Below, piece after piece: positions 1 to 8,775 of a DNA stretch of 64,000 nucleotides; positions within the stretch are counted from its first letter, which is position 1, and the number at the start of each line of letters is the position of its first letter. The notes below the pieces were generated by a model. It did not search any database. It was not told the origin of the DNA and was given only the letters and a program-made list of their open reading frames with translations. The position numbers and the translations under genes are program-made. The stretch is taken from positions 1 to 64,000 of the forward strand of contig NZ_WTVK01000011.1 in the NCBI RefSeq assembly GCF_012910805.1, read 5' to 3'. The stretch comes from Aromatoleum evansii. GTDB taxonomy: Bacteria > Pseudomonadota > Gammaproteobacteria > Burkholderiales > Rhodocyclaceae.

Positions 1-1
1 G

Positions 2-103
2 GGCATTGGCGCGTCGGCGGGACGGGGGGATGTCCTGCCGATGGGCCTGCTCATCCTCGCGGTTGTGCGGTGGAAGGACCTGCGGGACAGGATGTCCGGG
101 TGA
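2..103 (+). CDS. C-terminal end of a membrane protein (5' truncated)
   Basis: An open frame runs in from the left edge and stops with TGA at 101-103, giving 33 residues. The tail contains a hydrophobic stretch (MGLLILAVV) followed by a charged end (RWKDLRDRMSG), which is typical of the cytoplasmic tail of an inner-membrane protein. The family cannot be recognised from so little sequence. A competing frame starting at base 6 reads through into the next gene and looks spurious. Confidence 0.4.
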   Translation, partial: GIGASAGRGDVLPMGLLILAVVRWKDLRDRMSG

Positions 104-159
104 CGCGGCAATGATGTGCGGTTATCATCGCGAAAGCCCGGAACCGGAGAACAACTGCG

Positions 160-1521
160 ATGGCAATGCACTTCTACTACAACGGACACACCTACGAGAT
201 CGAGCCGGCCCCGCTGAGCTGGGATGATGCCTCGTCGAATGCGCTGGGGCTCGCGTGGAACGACGGCGGACGCCTGACAGGGGTGGAGGACGCTCCCTTT
301 GTCGTGTCGTCGTATCTGTCGACCATCGGGGCCGCCGGGGAGAACGCCGCGATCCTGAAGAACATCAAGGCTTCCGTCGCCAAGGGCGCAAGCACGGCCG
401 CGGACGGTGGAGGCGCGAGCTATCTCTGGCTCGGTGCCTCGGACGTGCAAAGCGAAGGCAGCTGGCAATGGCTGGATGGCACGTTGGTCGGCTCGGGCTA
501 CCAGAACTGGGGCTCGGGCAGCCTCGGCAGCGAGCCGGACGATTTCCTCGGCATGCAGGACTTCCTCGCCATTGCCACGGGCAAGTGGCCGGCGCCCGCC
601 GGCGGCATCGGCGTGCCCGGGCAGTGGAACGATCTGGACGGCGCGAACCTGCTGTGGTCGGTCGTCGAGTGGGACGGGCTGATCGGCACTCTGGGCAACG
701 ACAAGCTGGTCGGCACCGCGGACGACGACGTGATCGACGGCAATGCCGGCAACGACACGGTCAAGGCGGGTGAAGGGCATGACCTCATCTACATGGGCAA
801 GGGCAACGACAACGTCCATGCGGGTAATGGCGACAACATCGTGTTCGCCGAGGTCGGCCTTGTCGACGATGACGACGGCAACGACCGTGTCACCGCTGGC
901 GGCGGCGACGATTTCATCGCTTCGGGAACGGGCAACGACATCGTGAAGGCCGGCGACGGCAACAACGTCGTGATCGGCGGTGAAGGAAATGACATCATCA
1001 CCACCGGCGCCGGGAATGACATCATCGATCCGGACGGTTACTACGTCGAGGATGGCGTTGAATCCTCTGGCAACGACACGATCCGGACCGGCGCCGGCGA
1101 CGACCTGATCTTCCTCGGCGAGGGTGAGGACAAGGTGTGGGGCGGCACGGGCAGCGACACCTTCGTGTTCGACAAGCTGTTCACGCCGCCAAGCGAGACC
1201 GTGTTCAAGCAGGACGGCACGCAGGTCGTCAAGACGTCCGTGCATCGCATCAACGACTTCGATGCCACGGTGGATAAGCTGGGCTTCGATGTCGAGGAGT
1301 TCGAGTCCCTTGCCGGCTTCACCGCGGCCAACTTCTTCAAGGGCGCCGGAGCCAGCCCGAACCAGACCGGCGCGGACGATTTCCTGATTTACGACACGAC
1401 CTCGGGAAAACTCTATTACGACGCGGACGGCAACGGGCAGGAATCGTCCGCCGTGCTGCTGGCCATTGTGAAGGGACGCATGGCCGACCTGGATGGGTCG
1501 GATATCGTGATCTTCGAGTGA
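160..1521 (+). CDS. Secreted C-type lectin / RTX calcium-binding protein
   Basis: Protein of 453 residues with no N-terminal signal peptide. Residues ~1-172 resemble a C-type lectin domain: YLWLGASD near 88, a W-rich core, and QWNDL at 155-159, which fits the WND calcium-site motif. From ~177 to ~335 there are glycine/aspartate-rich RTX nonapeptides of the GGxGxDxxx type (GNDIVKAGDGNN, GNDIITTGAGND). The C-terminal ~120 residues (GSDTFVF, then RINDF and DDFLIYD) match the folding domain that follows RTX repeats in serralysin-like proteins. RTX proteins are exported by type I secretion and fold on binding extracellular calcium, so a surface or secreted adhesin is inferred. No type I exporter lies next to it. 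GGAGA precedes the ATG; an in-frame ATG six bases downstream is an alternative start. Confidence 0.8.
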   Translation: MAMHFYYNGHTYEIEPAPLSWDDASSNALGLAWNDGGRLTGVEDAPFVVSSYLSTIGAAGENAAILKNIKASVAKGASTAADGGGASYLWLGASDVQSEGSWQWLDGTLVGSGYQNWGSGSLGSEPDDFLGMQDFLAIATGKWPAPAGGIGVPGQWNDLDGANLLWSVVEWDGLIGTLGNDKLVGTADDDVIDGNAGNDTVKAGEGHDLIYMGKGNDNVHAGNGDNIVFAEVGLVDDDDGNDRVTAGGGDDFIASGTGNDIVKAGDGNNVVIGGEGNDIITTGAGNDIIDPDGYYVEDGVESSGNDTIRTGAGDDLIFLGEGEDKVWGGTGSDTFVFDKLFTPPSETVFKQDGTQVVKTSVHRINDFDATVDKLGFDVEEFESLAGFTAANFFKGAGASPNQTGADDFLIYDTTSGKLYYDADGNGQESSAVLLAIVKGRMADLDGSDIVIFE

Positions 1522-1529
1522 ATAGGGTT

Positions 1530-1558
1530 CGCGGCGCCCCCCCGATCGGGGCGCCGCG
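1530..1558 (+). terminator. GC hairpin downstream of the RTX gene
   Basis: A perfect 11-bp stem (1530-1540 with 1548-1558) and a 7-base loop begin nine bases after the stop codon. No T-run follows, so termination efficiency is uncertain. Confidence 0.5.
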
Positions 1559-1789
1559 AGCGAAATTGCTCGCGCGGCAATGTGAAAGTCGGCCGCGATC
1601 ATGCGGAGCCTCTGCAACGGAAGGCTCGGCGAGCACCAGAACTGCTGCAAGGCCCCTTCTTCCCCGCCTTCGTCCTGAACCGGCGTATCAGTTTTCCCCT
1701 TACTTGATTCGCCTCCGCTCCTGTTCATGGCCGAGGCTCTCAGCCACGCCCGTCTGGAGAAAGATCGTTCCCCACGGCGTATCGATCGC

Positions 1790-1836
1790 TGCGATGTTGT
1801 GGTGCAGCATCCGCTTGAATGCACCGGCATGGTGCC
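1790..1836 (+). promoter_or_regulatory. Two candidate NtrC binding sites
   Basis: TGCACCGGCATGGTGCC at 1820-1836 contains a perfect GCACC-N5-GGTGC dyad, the classical NtrC enhancer site. A weaker copy, TGCGATGTTGTGGTGCA (1790-1806), lies exactly 30 bp upstream, about three helical turns, so paired NtrC dimers would sit on the same DNA face. The better site is ~95 bp upstream of the -24 element at 1915-1930, a normal enhancer distance. NtrC binding is inferred from sequence. The rest of the 1559-1914 gap shows nothing else recognisable. Confidence 0.65.
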
Positions 1837-1914
1837 TTCCCGTTCAACCGGATGATTCGGCGGTTTTAAGGTAAACATAAATAAATTCAGTGTGTTGGCG
1901 TGATTTTTGGGGGC

Positions 1915-1930
1915 TGGCACCCATTTTGCG
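1915..1930 (+). promoter_or_regulatory. Sigma-54 (RpoN) promoter of the nas operon
   Basis: TGGCACCCATTTTGCG has the invariant GG (-24) and GC (-12) dinucleotides separated by exactly ten bases and matches the TGGCAC-N5-TTGC consensus closely. The start site is expected near 1940, just before the ANTAR hairpins. The promoter fits the NtrC-like sites upstream and the nitrogen-assimilation genes downstream. Confidence 0.85.
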
Positions 1931-1945
1931 ATAGGTGAACCGCAA

Positions 1946-2056
1946 GCCGGGGCAATGAGGCTCCGGCGAAGTGCTTGGTGCAGAGCATGCGGACAACGGC
2001 GTCCGTCGTTTCTTCGGGAAATCAGTTCCCGGGGGCGACGTGGCGCCGTTTTTTTT
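1946..2056 (+). promoter_or_regulatory. ANTAR-type (NasT) antitermination leader with intrinsic terminator
   Basis: Hairpin P1 has an 8-bp stem (1946-1953/1960-1967) and the hexaloop AATGAG. Hairpin P2 has a 5-bp stem (1990-1994/2001-2005) and the hexaloop AACGGC. Both loops carry A at position 1 and G at position 4, the hallmark of RNA bound by ANTAR proteins. The bases of P2 are re-used in a terminator: 1996-2008 pairs with 2036-2049 with one bulged T (13 bp), a nested 6-bp stem forms at 2015-2020/2026-2031, and eight Ts follow (2049-2056). P2 and the terminator are mutually exclusive, so binding of a NasT/NasR-type regulator to P1/P2 should release transcription into cobA-nirB. No ANTAR gene is encoded in this window. 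Confidence 0.85.
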
Positions 2057-2080
2057 CGCCTTTCGGAGTGGAGAACGATC

Positions 2081-2839
2081 ATGGCCAAGGTGTTTCTCGT
2101 CGGTGCCGGCCCCGGAGCTGCAGACCTGCTGACGCTGCGCGCGGCCCGCGCCATCGGGCAGGCCGACGTGCTGCTGGCCGATGCGCTGGTGACGGACGAG
2201 GTGTTGGCGCTGGCGAAGCCGACGGCGCGCGTGCTGCGGGTCGGCAAGCGCGCGGGGATGAAGTCGGCGGCACAGGAGTTCATCCACCGCGCGATGGCGC
2301 GTTATGCGCGGCGCGGGCTGACGGTCGCGCGGGTGAAGGGGGGTGACCCTTTCGTGTTCGGGCGCGGCGGCGAGGAGATGGACTACCTGCGCGCGCTGGG
2401 CATCGAGGTCGAGGTGATCCACGGCCTCACCGCCGGCGTTGCCGTGGCGGGTGCCGCGGGGATTCCGGTCACGCATCGCGCGCATTGCTTCGGCGTGACG
2501 ATGGTGACCGGCCACACGGAGGACGGAACCGAGCCCGACTGGTCCGCGCTGGCGAAAAGCGGCACGACACTGGTGATCTACATGGGGCTGGGCGCGCTGC
2601 CGCGCATCGCCGAGCGGCTCGCCGCGGGCGGCCTGTCCTGTTCGACCCCCGCCGCGGTGATCGCCCACGGCACGCTGCCGACGCAGCAGCAGGTGGTCGG
2701 CACGCTCGCCGACATCGCCGAACGCGCCCGCGAAGTCGCGCTGCCCGCGCCCGCGCTGGTCGTCATCGGCGAGGTCGCGGCCTACGCCGAAGCCCGCCTT
2801 GCTCTCCCCAACACTGAATTCGCATCCCGCGCTGCTTGA
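2081..2839 (+). CDS. cobA: Uroporphyrinogen-III C-methyltransferase (SUMT)
   Basis: Protein of 252 residues that methylates uroporphyrinogen III with SAM to give precorrin-2, the precursor of siroheme. It has the N-terminal FLVGAGPG motif (residues ~4-11), VKGGDPFVFGRGGEE at 85-99, and a MGL motif in the second half, all typical of the tetrapyrrole methylase fold. The length fits stand-alone CobA without the CysG dehydrogenase/chelatase half. ATG at 2081 is preceded by GGAG, whereas the longer open frame back to 1907 would run through the leader hairpins. It is the first gene of the nas operon and probably makes siroheme precursor for NirB next door. Confidence 0.92.
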   Translation: MAKVFLVGAGPGAADLLTLRAARAIGQADVLLADALVTDEVLALAKPTARVLRVGKRAGMKSAAQEFIHRAMARYARRGLTVARVKGGDPFVFGRGGEEMDYLRALGIEVEVIHGLTAGVAVAGAAGIPVTHRAHCFGVTMVTGHTEDGTEPDWSALAKSGTTLVIYMGLGALPRIAERLAAGGLSCSTPAAVIAHGTLPTQQQVVGTLADIAERAREVALPAPALVVIGEVAAYAEARLALPNTEFASRAA

Positions 2840-2850
2840 AGGAGCCCGCC

Positions 2851-5307
2851 ATGAAAAAAATGAAACTCGTGATGATCGGCAACGGCATGGCCGGCTGTCG
2901 CACGCTCGAAGAACTGCTGAAGCTCGCCCCGGACCTGTACGACATCACGGTGTTCGGCGCCGAGCCGCACGGCAACTACAACCGCATCCTGCTCTCGCCG
3001 GTGCTCGCCGGCGAGATGACGCTGCCGGAGATCATGCTCAACGATCTCGACTGGTACCGCGACAACGCCATCACGCTGCACGCCGGCAAGATGGTGACGA
3101 AGATCGACCGCATCAAGCGCAGGGTCATCGCCGCCGACGGTACCGAAGCCGAGTACGACCGCCTGCTGATCGCGACCGGCTCGACCCCCTTCATCCCGCC
3201 TATCCCGGGTGCGGACCTGCCGGGCGTGCTCGCCTACCGCGACATCGGCGACACCGAGGCGATGATCGAGGCTTCGACCAAGTACAAGCACGCGGTCGTG
3301 ATCGGCGCGGGCCTGCTGGGCCTGGAGGCCGCGAACGGCCTGATGCTGCGCGGCATGAGCGTCACCGTCGTGCATCTGGCAGACTGGATCATGGAGCGCC
3401 AACTCGACAAGCCGGCCGCCGACATGCTGCAGGCTTCGCTCGAAGCGAAGGGCATGAACTTCCTGCTGTCGAAGCAGACCGAAGGGCTGGTCCGCGGCGA
3501 GAGTGGGCGCGTCGGTGCGGTGCGCTTCAAGGACGGCATGGAGATCCCGGCCGACCTCGTCGTCGTCGCCGCCGGCATCCGCCCGAACTTCGCGCTGGCG
3601 GAATCGGCGGGCATCTACTGCGGCACGGGACGTGCGCGCGGCATCGCGGTGTCCGACACGCTGCAGACCGTGACCGACCCGCGCGTGTATGCGGTCGGCG
3701 AATGCGTCGCGCACCGCGGCATCGCCTACGGGCTGGTCGCGCCGCTCTTCGAGCAGGGCAAGGTGTGCGCGAACCATCTCGCGAACTTCGGTATCGGCCG
3801 CTACGAAGGCTCGGTGACCTCGACCAAGCTCAAGGTGACCGGCATCGACGTCTTCTCGGCGGGCGACTTCTCGGGCGGGCCGGACACCGAGGACATCGTG
3901 CTGCACGACAAGCAGGGCGGCGTCTACAAACGCATCGTGATCAGGAACAACCGCATCGTCGGCTCGGTGCTGTACGGCGACACCGCGGACGGCTCGTGGT
4001 ACTTCCAGCTGATGAAGGATGGCCAGGACATCCACGAGATCCGCGACCACCTGATGTTCGGCCAGAACCATCTGGGCGACGCGGGCCACAAGGGCGAGAA
4101 CAAGGCCGCTGCGATGGCCGACACGGCCGAAGTGTGCGGCTGCAACGGCGTGTGCAAGGGCACCATCGTCAAGGCGATCAAGGAGAAGGGGCTCTTCACT
4201 CTGGACGAGGTGAAGAAGCACACCAAGGCCGCGTCCTCCTGCGGCTCCTGCACGGGCCTGGTCGAGCAGATCCTCGCCTCGACGGTCGGAGGCGCCTATC
4301 AGGCGGTGTCGGCGCACGACAAGCCGGTGTGCGGCTGCACCGAGCTGTCCCACGGCGACGTGCGCAAGGCGATCCGCGACCACAAGCTGTTGAACATCCC
4401 CGATGCGATGGAGACGCTGTCGTGGAAGACGCCCAACGGCTGCTCGACCTGCCGGCCGGCGCTCAACTACTACCTGATCTCGACCTGGCCGCACGAGGCG
4501 AAGGACGACCCGCAGAGCCGCTTCATCAACGAGCGCGCGCACGCCAACATCCAGAAGGACGGCACCTATTCGGTCGTGCCGCAGATGCTGGGGGGCGTGA
4601 CGACGCCGGCGGAGCTGAAGCGCATCGCCGAGGTCGCCGAGAAGTACAAGGTGCCGACGGTGAAGGTCACCGGCGGCCAGCGCATCGACCTCCTCGGAAT
4701 CAGGAAGGAAGATCTGCCGCATGTGTGGAAGGACCTGGGCATGCCCTCGGGCCACGCCTACGGCAAGAGCATCCGCACGGTGAAGACCTGCGTCGGCGCC
4801 GAGCACTGCCGCTTCGGCACGCAGCGTTCGATGGCGATGGGCATCGACCTCGAGAAGATGCTGTTCGGCATGTGGAGCCCGCACAAGGTGAAGCTCGCGG
4901 TGAGCGGGTGTCCCAGGAATTGCGCCGAGGCCGGCATCAAGGACGTCGGCGTGATCGGCGTCGATTCGGGCTGGGAGCTCTACGTCGCGGGTAACGGTGG
5001 CATCAAGACGGAAGTGGCGCAGTTCCTGTGCAAGGTGCAGACGCGCGAGGAGGTGATGGAGTACTCGGGCGCCTTCCTGCAGCTCTACCGCGAAGAGGGC
5101 TTCTACCTCGAGCGCACGGTGCATTACGTCGAGCGCGTGGGGCTGGAGCATGTGAAGAAGCACGTGCTGGAGAACGCCGAGAGCCGGAAGGCCCTGTTCG
5201 AGCGACTGCTCTACGCGCTGCAGGACGCGAAGGACCCGTGGGCCGAGCGCTACGCCGCCGATGCCGTGCCCGCCGTGCGCCGCGAATTCGAAATCCTTGA
5301 AGCCTGA
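2851..5307 (+). CDS. nirB: Assimilatory nitrite reductase [NAD(P)H], large subunit
   Basis: Protein of 818 residues reducing nitrite to ammonium in the cytoplasm. Order of domains: FAD/NAD(P)H pyridine-nucleotide oxidoreductase (~1-290, GNGMAG near the start), a first BFD-like [2Fe-2S] domain (Cys 429, 431 and 435 visible, then CGSC), a second BFD-like segment (VCGC then CSTC), the ferredoxin-like half, and the siroheme/4Fe-4S core with C647-x5-C653 and C687-x3-C691. The length is normal for NirB. The start chosen is ATG 2851, with AAGGAG just upstream; the TTG 15 bases earlier overlaps that ribosome-binding site. The gene follows cobA by 11 bases and precedes nirD by 15. Confidence 0.96.
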   Translation: MKKMKLVMIGNGMAGCRTLEELLKLAPDLYDITVFGAEPHGNYNRILLSPVLAGEMTLPEIMLNDLDWYRDNAITLHAGKMVTKIDRIKRRVIAADGTEAEYDRLLIATGSTPFIPPIPGADLPGVLAYRDIGDTEAMIEASTKYKHAVVIGAGLLGLEAANGLMLRGMSVTVVHLADWIMERQLDKPAADMLQASLEAKGMNFLLSKQTEGLVRGESGRVGAVRFKDGMEIPADLVVVAAGIRPNFALAESAGIYCGTGRARGIAVSDTLQTVTDPRVYAVGECVAHRGIAYGLVAPLFEQGKVCANHLANFGIGRYEGSVTSTKLKVTGIDVFSAGDFSGGPDTEDIVLHDKQGGVYKRIVIRNNRIVGSVLYGDTADGSWYFQLMKDGQDIHEIRDHLMFGQNHLGDAGHKGENKAAAMADTAEVCGCNGVCKGTIVKAIKEKGLFTLDEVKKHTKAASSCGSCTGLVEQILASTVGGAYQAVSAHDKPVCGCTELSHGDVRKAIRDHKLLNIPDAMETLSWKTPNGCSTCRPALNYYLISTWPHEAKDDPQSRFINERAHANIQKDGTYSVVPQMLGGVTTPAELKRIAEVAEKYKVPTVKVTGGQRIDLLGIRKEDLPHVWKDLGMPSGHAYGKSIRTVKTCVGAEHCRFGTQRSMAMGIDLEKMLFGMWSPHKVKLAVSGCPRNCAEAGIKDVGVIGVDSGWELYVAGNGGIKTEVAQFLCKVQTREEVMEYSGAFLQLYREEGFYLERTVHYVERVGLEHVKKHVLENAESRKALFERLLYALQDAKDPWAERYAADAVPAVRREFEILEA

Positions 5308-5322
5308 GAGCGGAGCGAATCG

Positions 5323-5658
5323 ATGAACACCTTTGAAATCAGCGCCGAAGCCGGCTGGAAGGACATCTGCGCCGTCGAGGACATCCCCGTGCTCGGTTCG
5401 CGCGTCGTGAAGGCGGCGCGCGGCGGCGACATCGCGATCTTCCGCAACGCGGACAACGAGGTCTTCGCGCTGCACGACAAGTGCCCGCACAAGCAGGGCC
5501 CGCTGTCGCAGGGCATCGTGCATGGGCGCCAGGTCACCTGCCCGCTGCACAGCTGGAAGATCGAGCTCGACTCGGGCAACGCGGTTGCGCCGGATGTGGG
5601 TTGCACGAAGCCCTTCGCGGTGAAGGTCGAGGGCGGCCGGGTGCTGCTGAAGGTTTGA
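5323..5658 (+). CDS. nirD: Nitrite reductase [NAD(P)H], small subunit (Rieske-type)
   Basis: Protein of 111 residues with a Rieske fold. Both ligand pairs are present: C54-P-H56 and C73-P-L-H76, so a [2Fe-2S] cluster is expected, unlike enterobacterial NirD, which lacks the ligands. It partners NirB in the cytoplasm. GGAG precedes the ATG. Seventy-three bases separate it from the transporter gene. Confidence 0.93.
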   Translation: MNTFEISAEAGWKDICAVEDIPVLGSRVVKAARGGDIAIFRNADNEVFALHDKCPHKQGPLSQGIVHGRQVTCPLHSWKIELDSGNAVAPDVGCTKPFAVKVEGGRVLLKV

Positions 5659-5731
5659 TCACGCCGCTCTCGGCGCATCACGGCGAGCGCCCGATGCGCC
5701 CTTGGTCGAATTCAAGATTCTGGAGCTGTAA

Positions 5732-6946
5732 ATGGACAAGCAATCCTTCCTCAAGGCCGGCCACCCGCCGACGCTGCTGGCCTCCTTCCTGTACTTCGAC
5801 CTCGCCTTCATGGTGTGGGTCATCCTCGGGCCGCTGGGCGTGCAGATCGCCAAGGACCTGGGCCTGGACCACGCGCAGAAGGGCCTGATGGTCGCGGTGC
5901 CGGTGCTGGCCGGCGCGATCCTGCGCATCCTGATGGGCGTGCTGGTCGATCACCTGAAGCCGAAGATGGCCGGGGCGATCGGTCAGGTCATCGTGATCGG
6001 CGCACTCTTCGTCGCGTGGCAGTTCGGCATCCACAGCTACGAACAGACACTGCTGCTGGGCGTGTTCCTAGGCTTTGCCGGTGCAGCCTTCGCAGTCGCG
6101 CTGCCGCTTGCCTCGCGCTGGTATCCGCCGGAGCATCAGGGCACGGCGCTCGGCATCGCCGGCGCCGGCAACTCGGGCACCGCGCTCGCGGCGCTGTTCG
6201 CGCCGGGGCTGGCGATGGCCTATGGCTGGACCAACGTCTTCGGCCTCGCGCTGATCCCGCTGGTGCTGGTGTTCGCGTTCTACCTCGTCGTCGCGAAGGA
6301 CGCGCCCGAATGCCCGCCCGCGAAGCCGCTGACCGAGTACTTCAAGGTGCTGAAGGACAAGGACGCGTGGTGGTTCATGTTCTTCTACTCGGTGACCTTC
6401 GGCGGCTTCGTCGGCCTGGCGTCCTCGCTGACGATCTACTTCAATACCCAGTACGGGCTCGATGCGAAGATGGCCGGTTACTTCACCGCCGCCTGCGTGT
6501 TTGCGGGCTCCCTGGTGCGCCCGATCGGCGGTCGCGTCGCGGACCGTGTCGGCGGCATCAAGAGCCTGTCGGTGATGTACGTGTTCGCGGCGCTCTTCCT
6601 AGCCATCGTCGGGCTGGGCCTGCCGGAGGCGTGGATGGCGCTCGCGGTGTTCGTGGCGGCGATGCTGGCCCTGGGCATGGGCAACGGTGCGGTGTTCCAG
6701 CTCGTGCCGCAGCGTTTCCGCAAGGAGATCGGCGTGATGACGGGCCTCGTGGGCATGGCGGGCGGTGTGGGCGGCTTCTACCTGGCGTCCTCGCTGGGCT
6801 ACGCCAAGCAGGCGACCGGCAGCTACCAGATGGGCTTCATGATCTTCGCCGGGCTCGCGCTGGCTGCGCTGATCGGGCTCACGTCGGTGAAGACGCGCTG
6901 GCGCACGACCTGGGGTGCGGCGCACCTCACGTCGGCGCGGATCTGA
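5732..6946 (+). CDS. nasA: MFS nitrate/nitrite transporter
   Basis: Protein of 404 residues with about twelve hydrophobic segments. The NarK/NasA signature is visible: FYFDLAFMVWVILGPLG in TM1, GFAGAAFAVALP and a nitrate-signature-like AGAGNSGTA segment, and a second glycine-rich stretch (GMAGGVGGFYL) in the C-terminal half. It should import nitrate or nitrite across the inner membrane for the reductases in the same operon. ATG is preceded by GGAG. The gene name follows common proteobacterial usage; narK/nrtP-type names are also applied to this family. Confidence 0.88.
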   Translation: MDKQSFLKAGHPPTLLASFLYFDLAFMVWVILGPLGVQIAKDLGLDHAQKGLMVAVPVLAGAILRILMGVLVDHLKPKMAGAIGQVIVIGALFVAWQFGIHSYEQTLLLGVFLGFAGAAFAVALPLASRWYPPEHQGTALGIAGAGNSGTALAALFAPGLAMAYGWTNVFGLALIPLVLVFAFYLVVAKDAPECPPAKPLTEYFKVLKDKDAWWFMFFYSVTFGGFVGLASSLTIYFNTQYGLDAKMAGYFTAACVFAGSLVRPIGGRVADRVGGIKSLSVMYVFAALFLAIVGLGLPEAWMALAVFVAAMLALGMGNGAVFQLVPQRFRKEIGVMTGLVGMAGGVGGFYLASSLGYAKQATGSYQMGFMIFAGLALAALIGLTSVKTRWRTTWGAAHLTSARI

Positions 6947-6981
6947 GTCCGGGTTTCGGCTCATAGGCGGAGAGCGCAGGC

Positions 6982-8745
<1,764 letters not shown>

Positions 8746-8775
8746 AAGAACATGACGACCCCCGGAGAGATCACG

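Noticed and set aside
6-227. 73-codon open frame at the left edge
   Set aside because: It overlaps the well-supported RTX gene in another frame and has cysteine/arginine-rich, non-protein-like composition.
700-1150. Repetitive DNA resembling a tandem or CRISPR-like array
   Set aside because: The periodicity is 27 bases or less and in frame, reflecting RTX nonapeptide codons. There are no unique spacers between identical repeats.
2782-5550. 922-codon antisense frame over nirB and nirD
   Set aside because: High-GC shadow frame. The sense strand encodes complete, motif-bearing NirB and NirD. Similar long antisense frames over nasC (8962-12027), putA (34500-37328) and the hybrid kinase (53985-56183) were dropped for the same reason.
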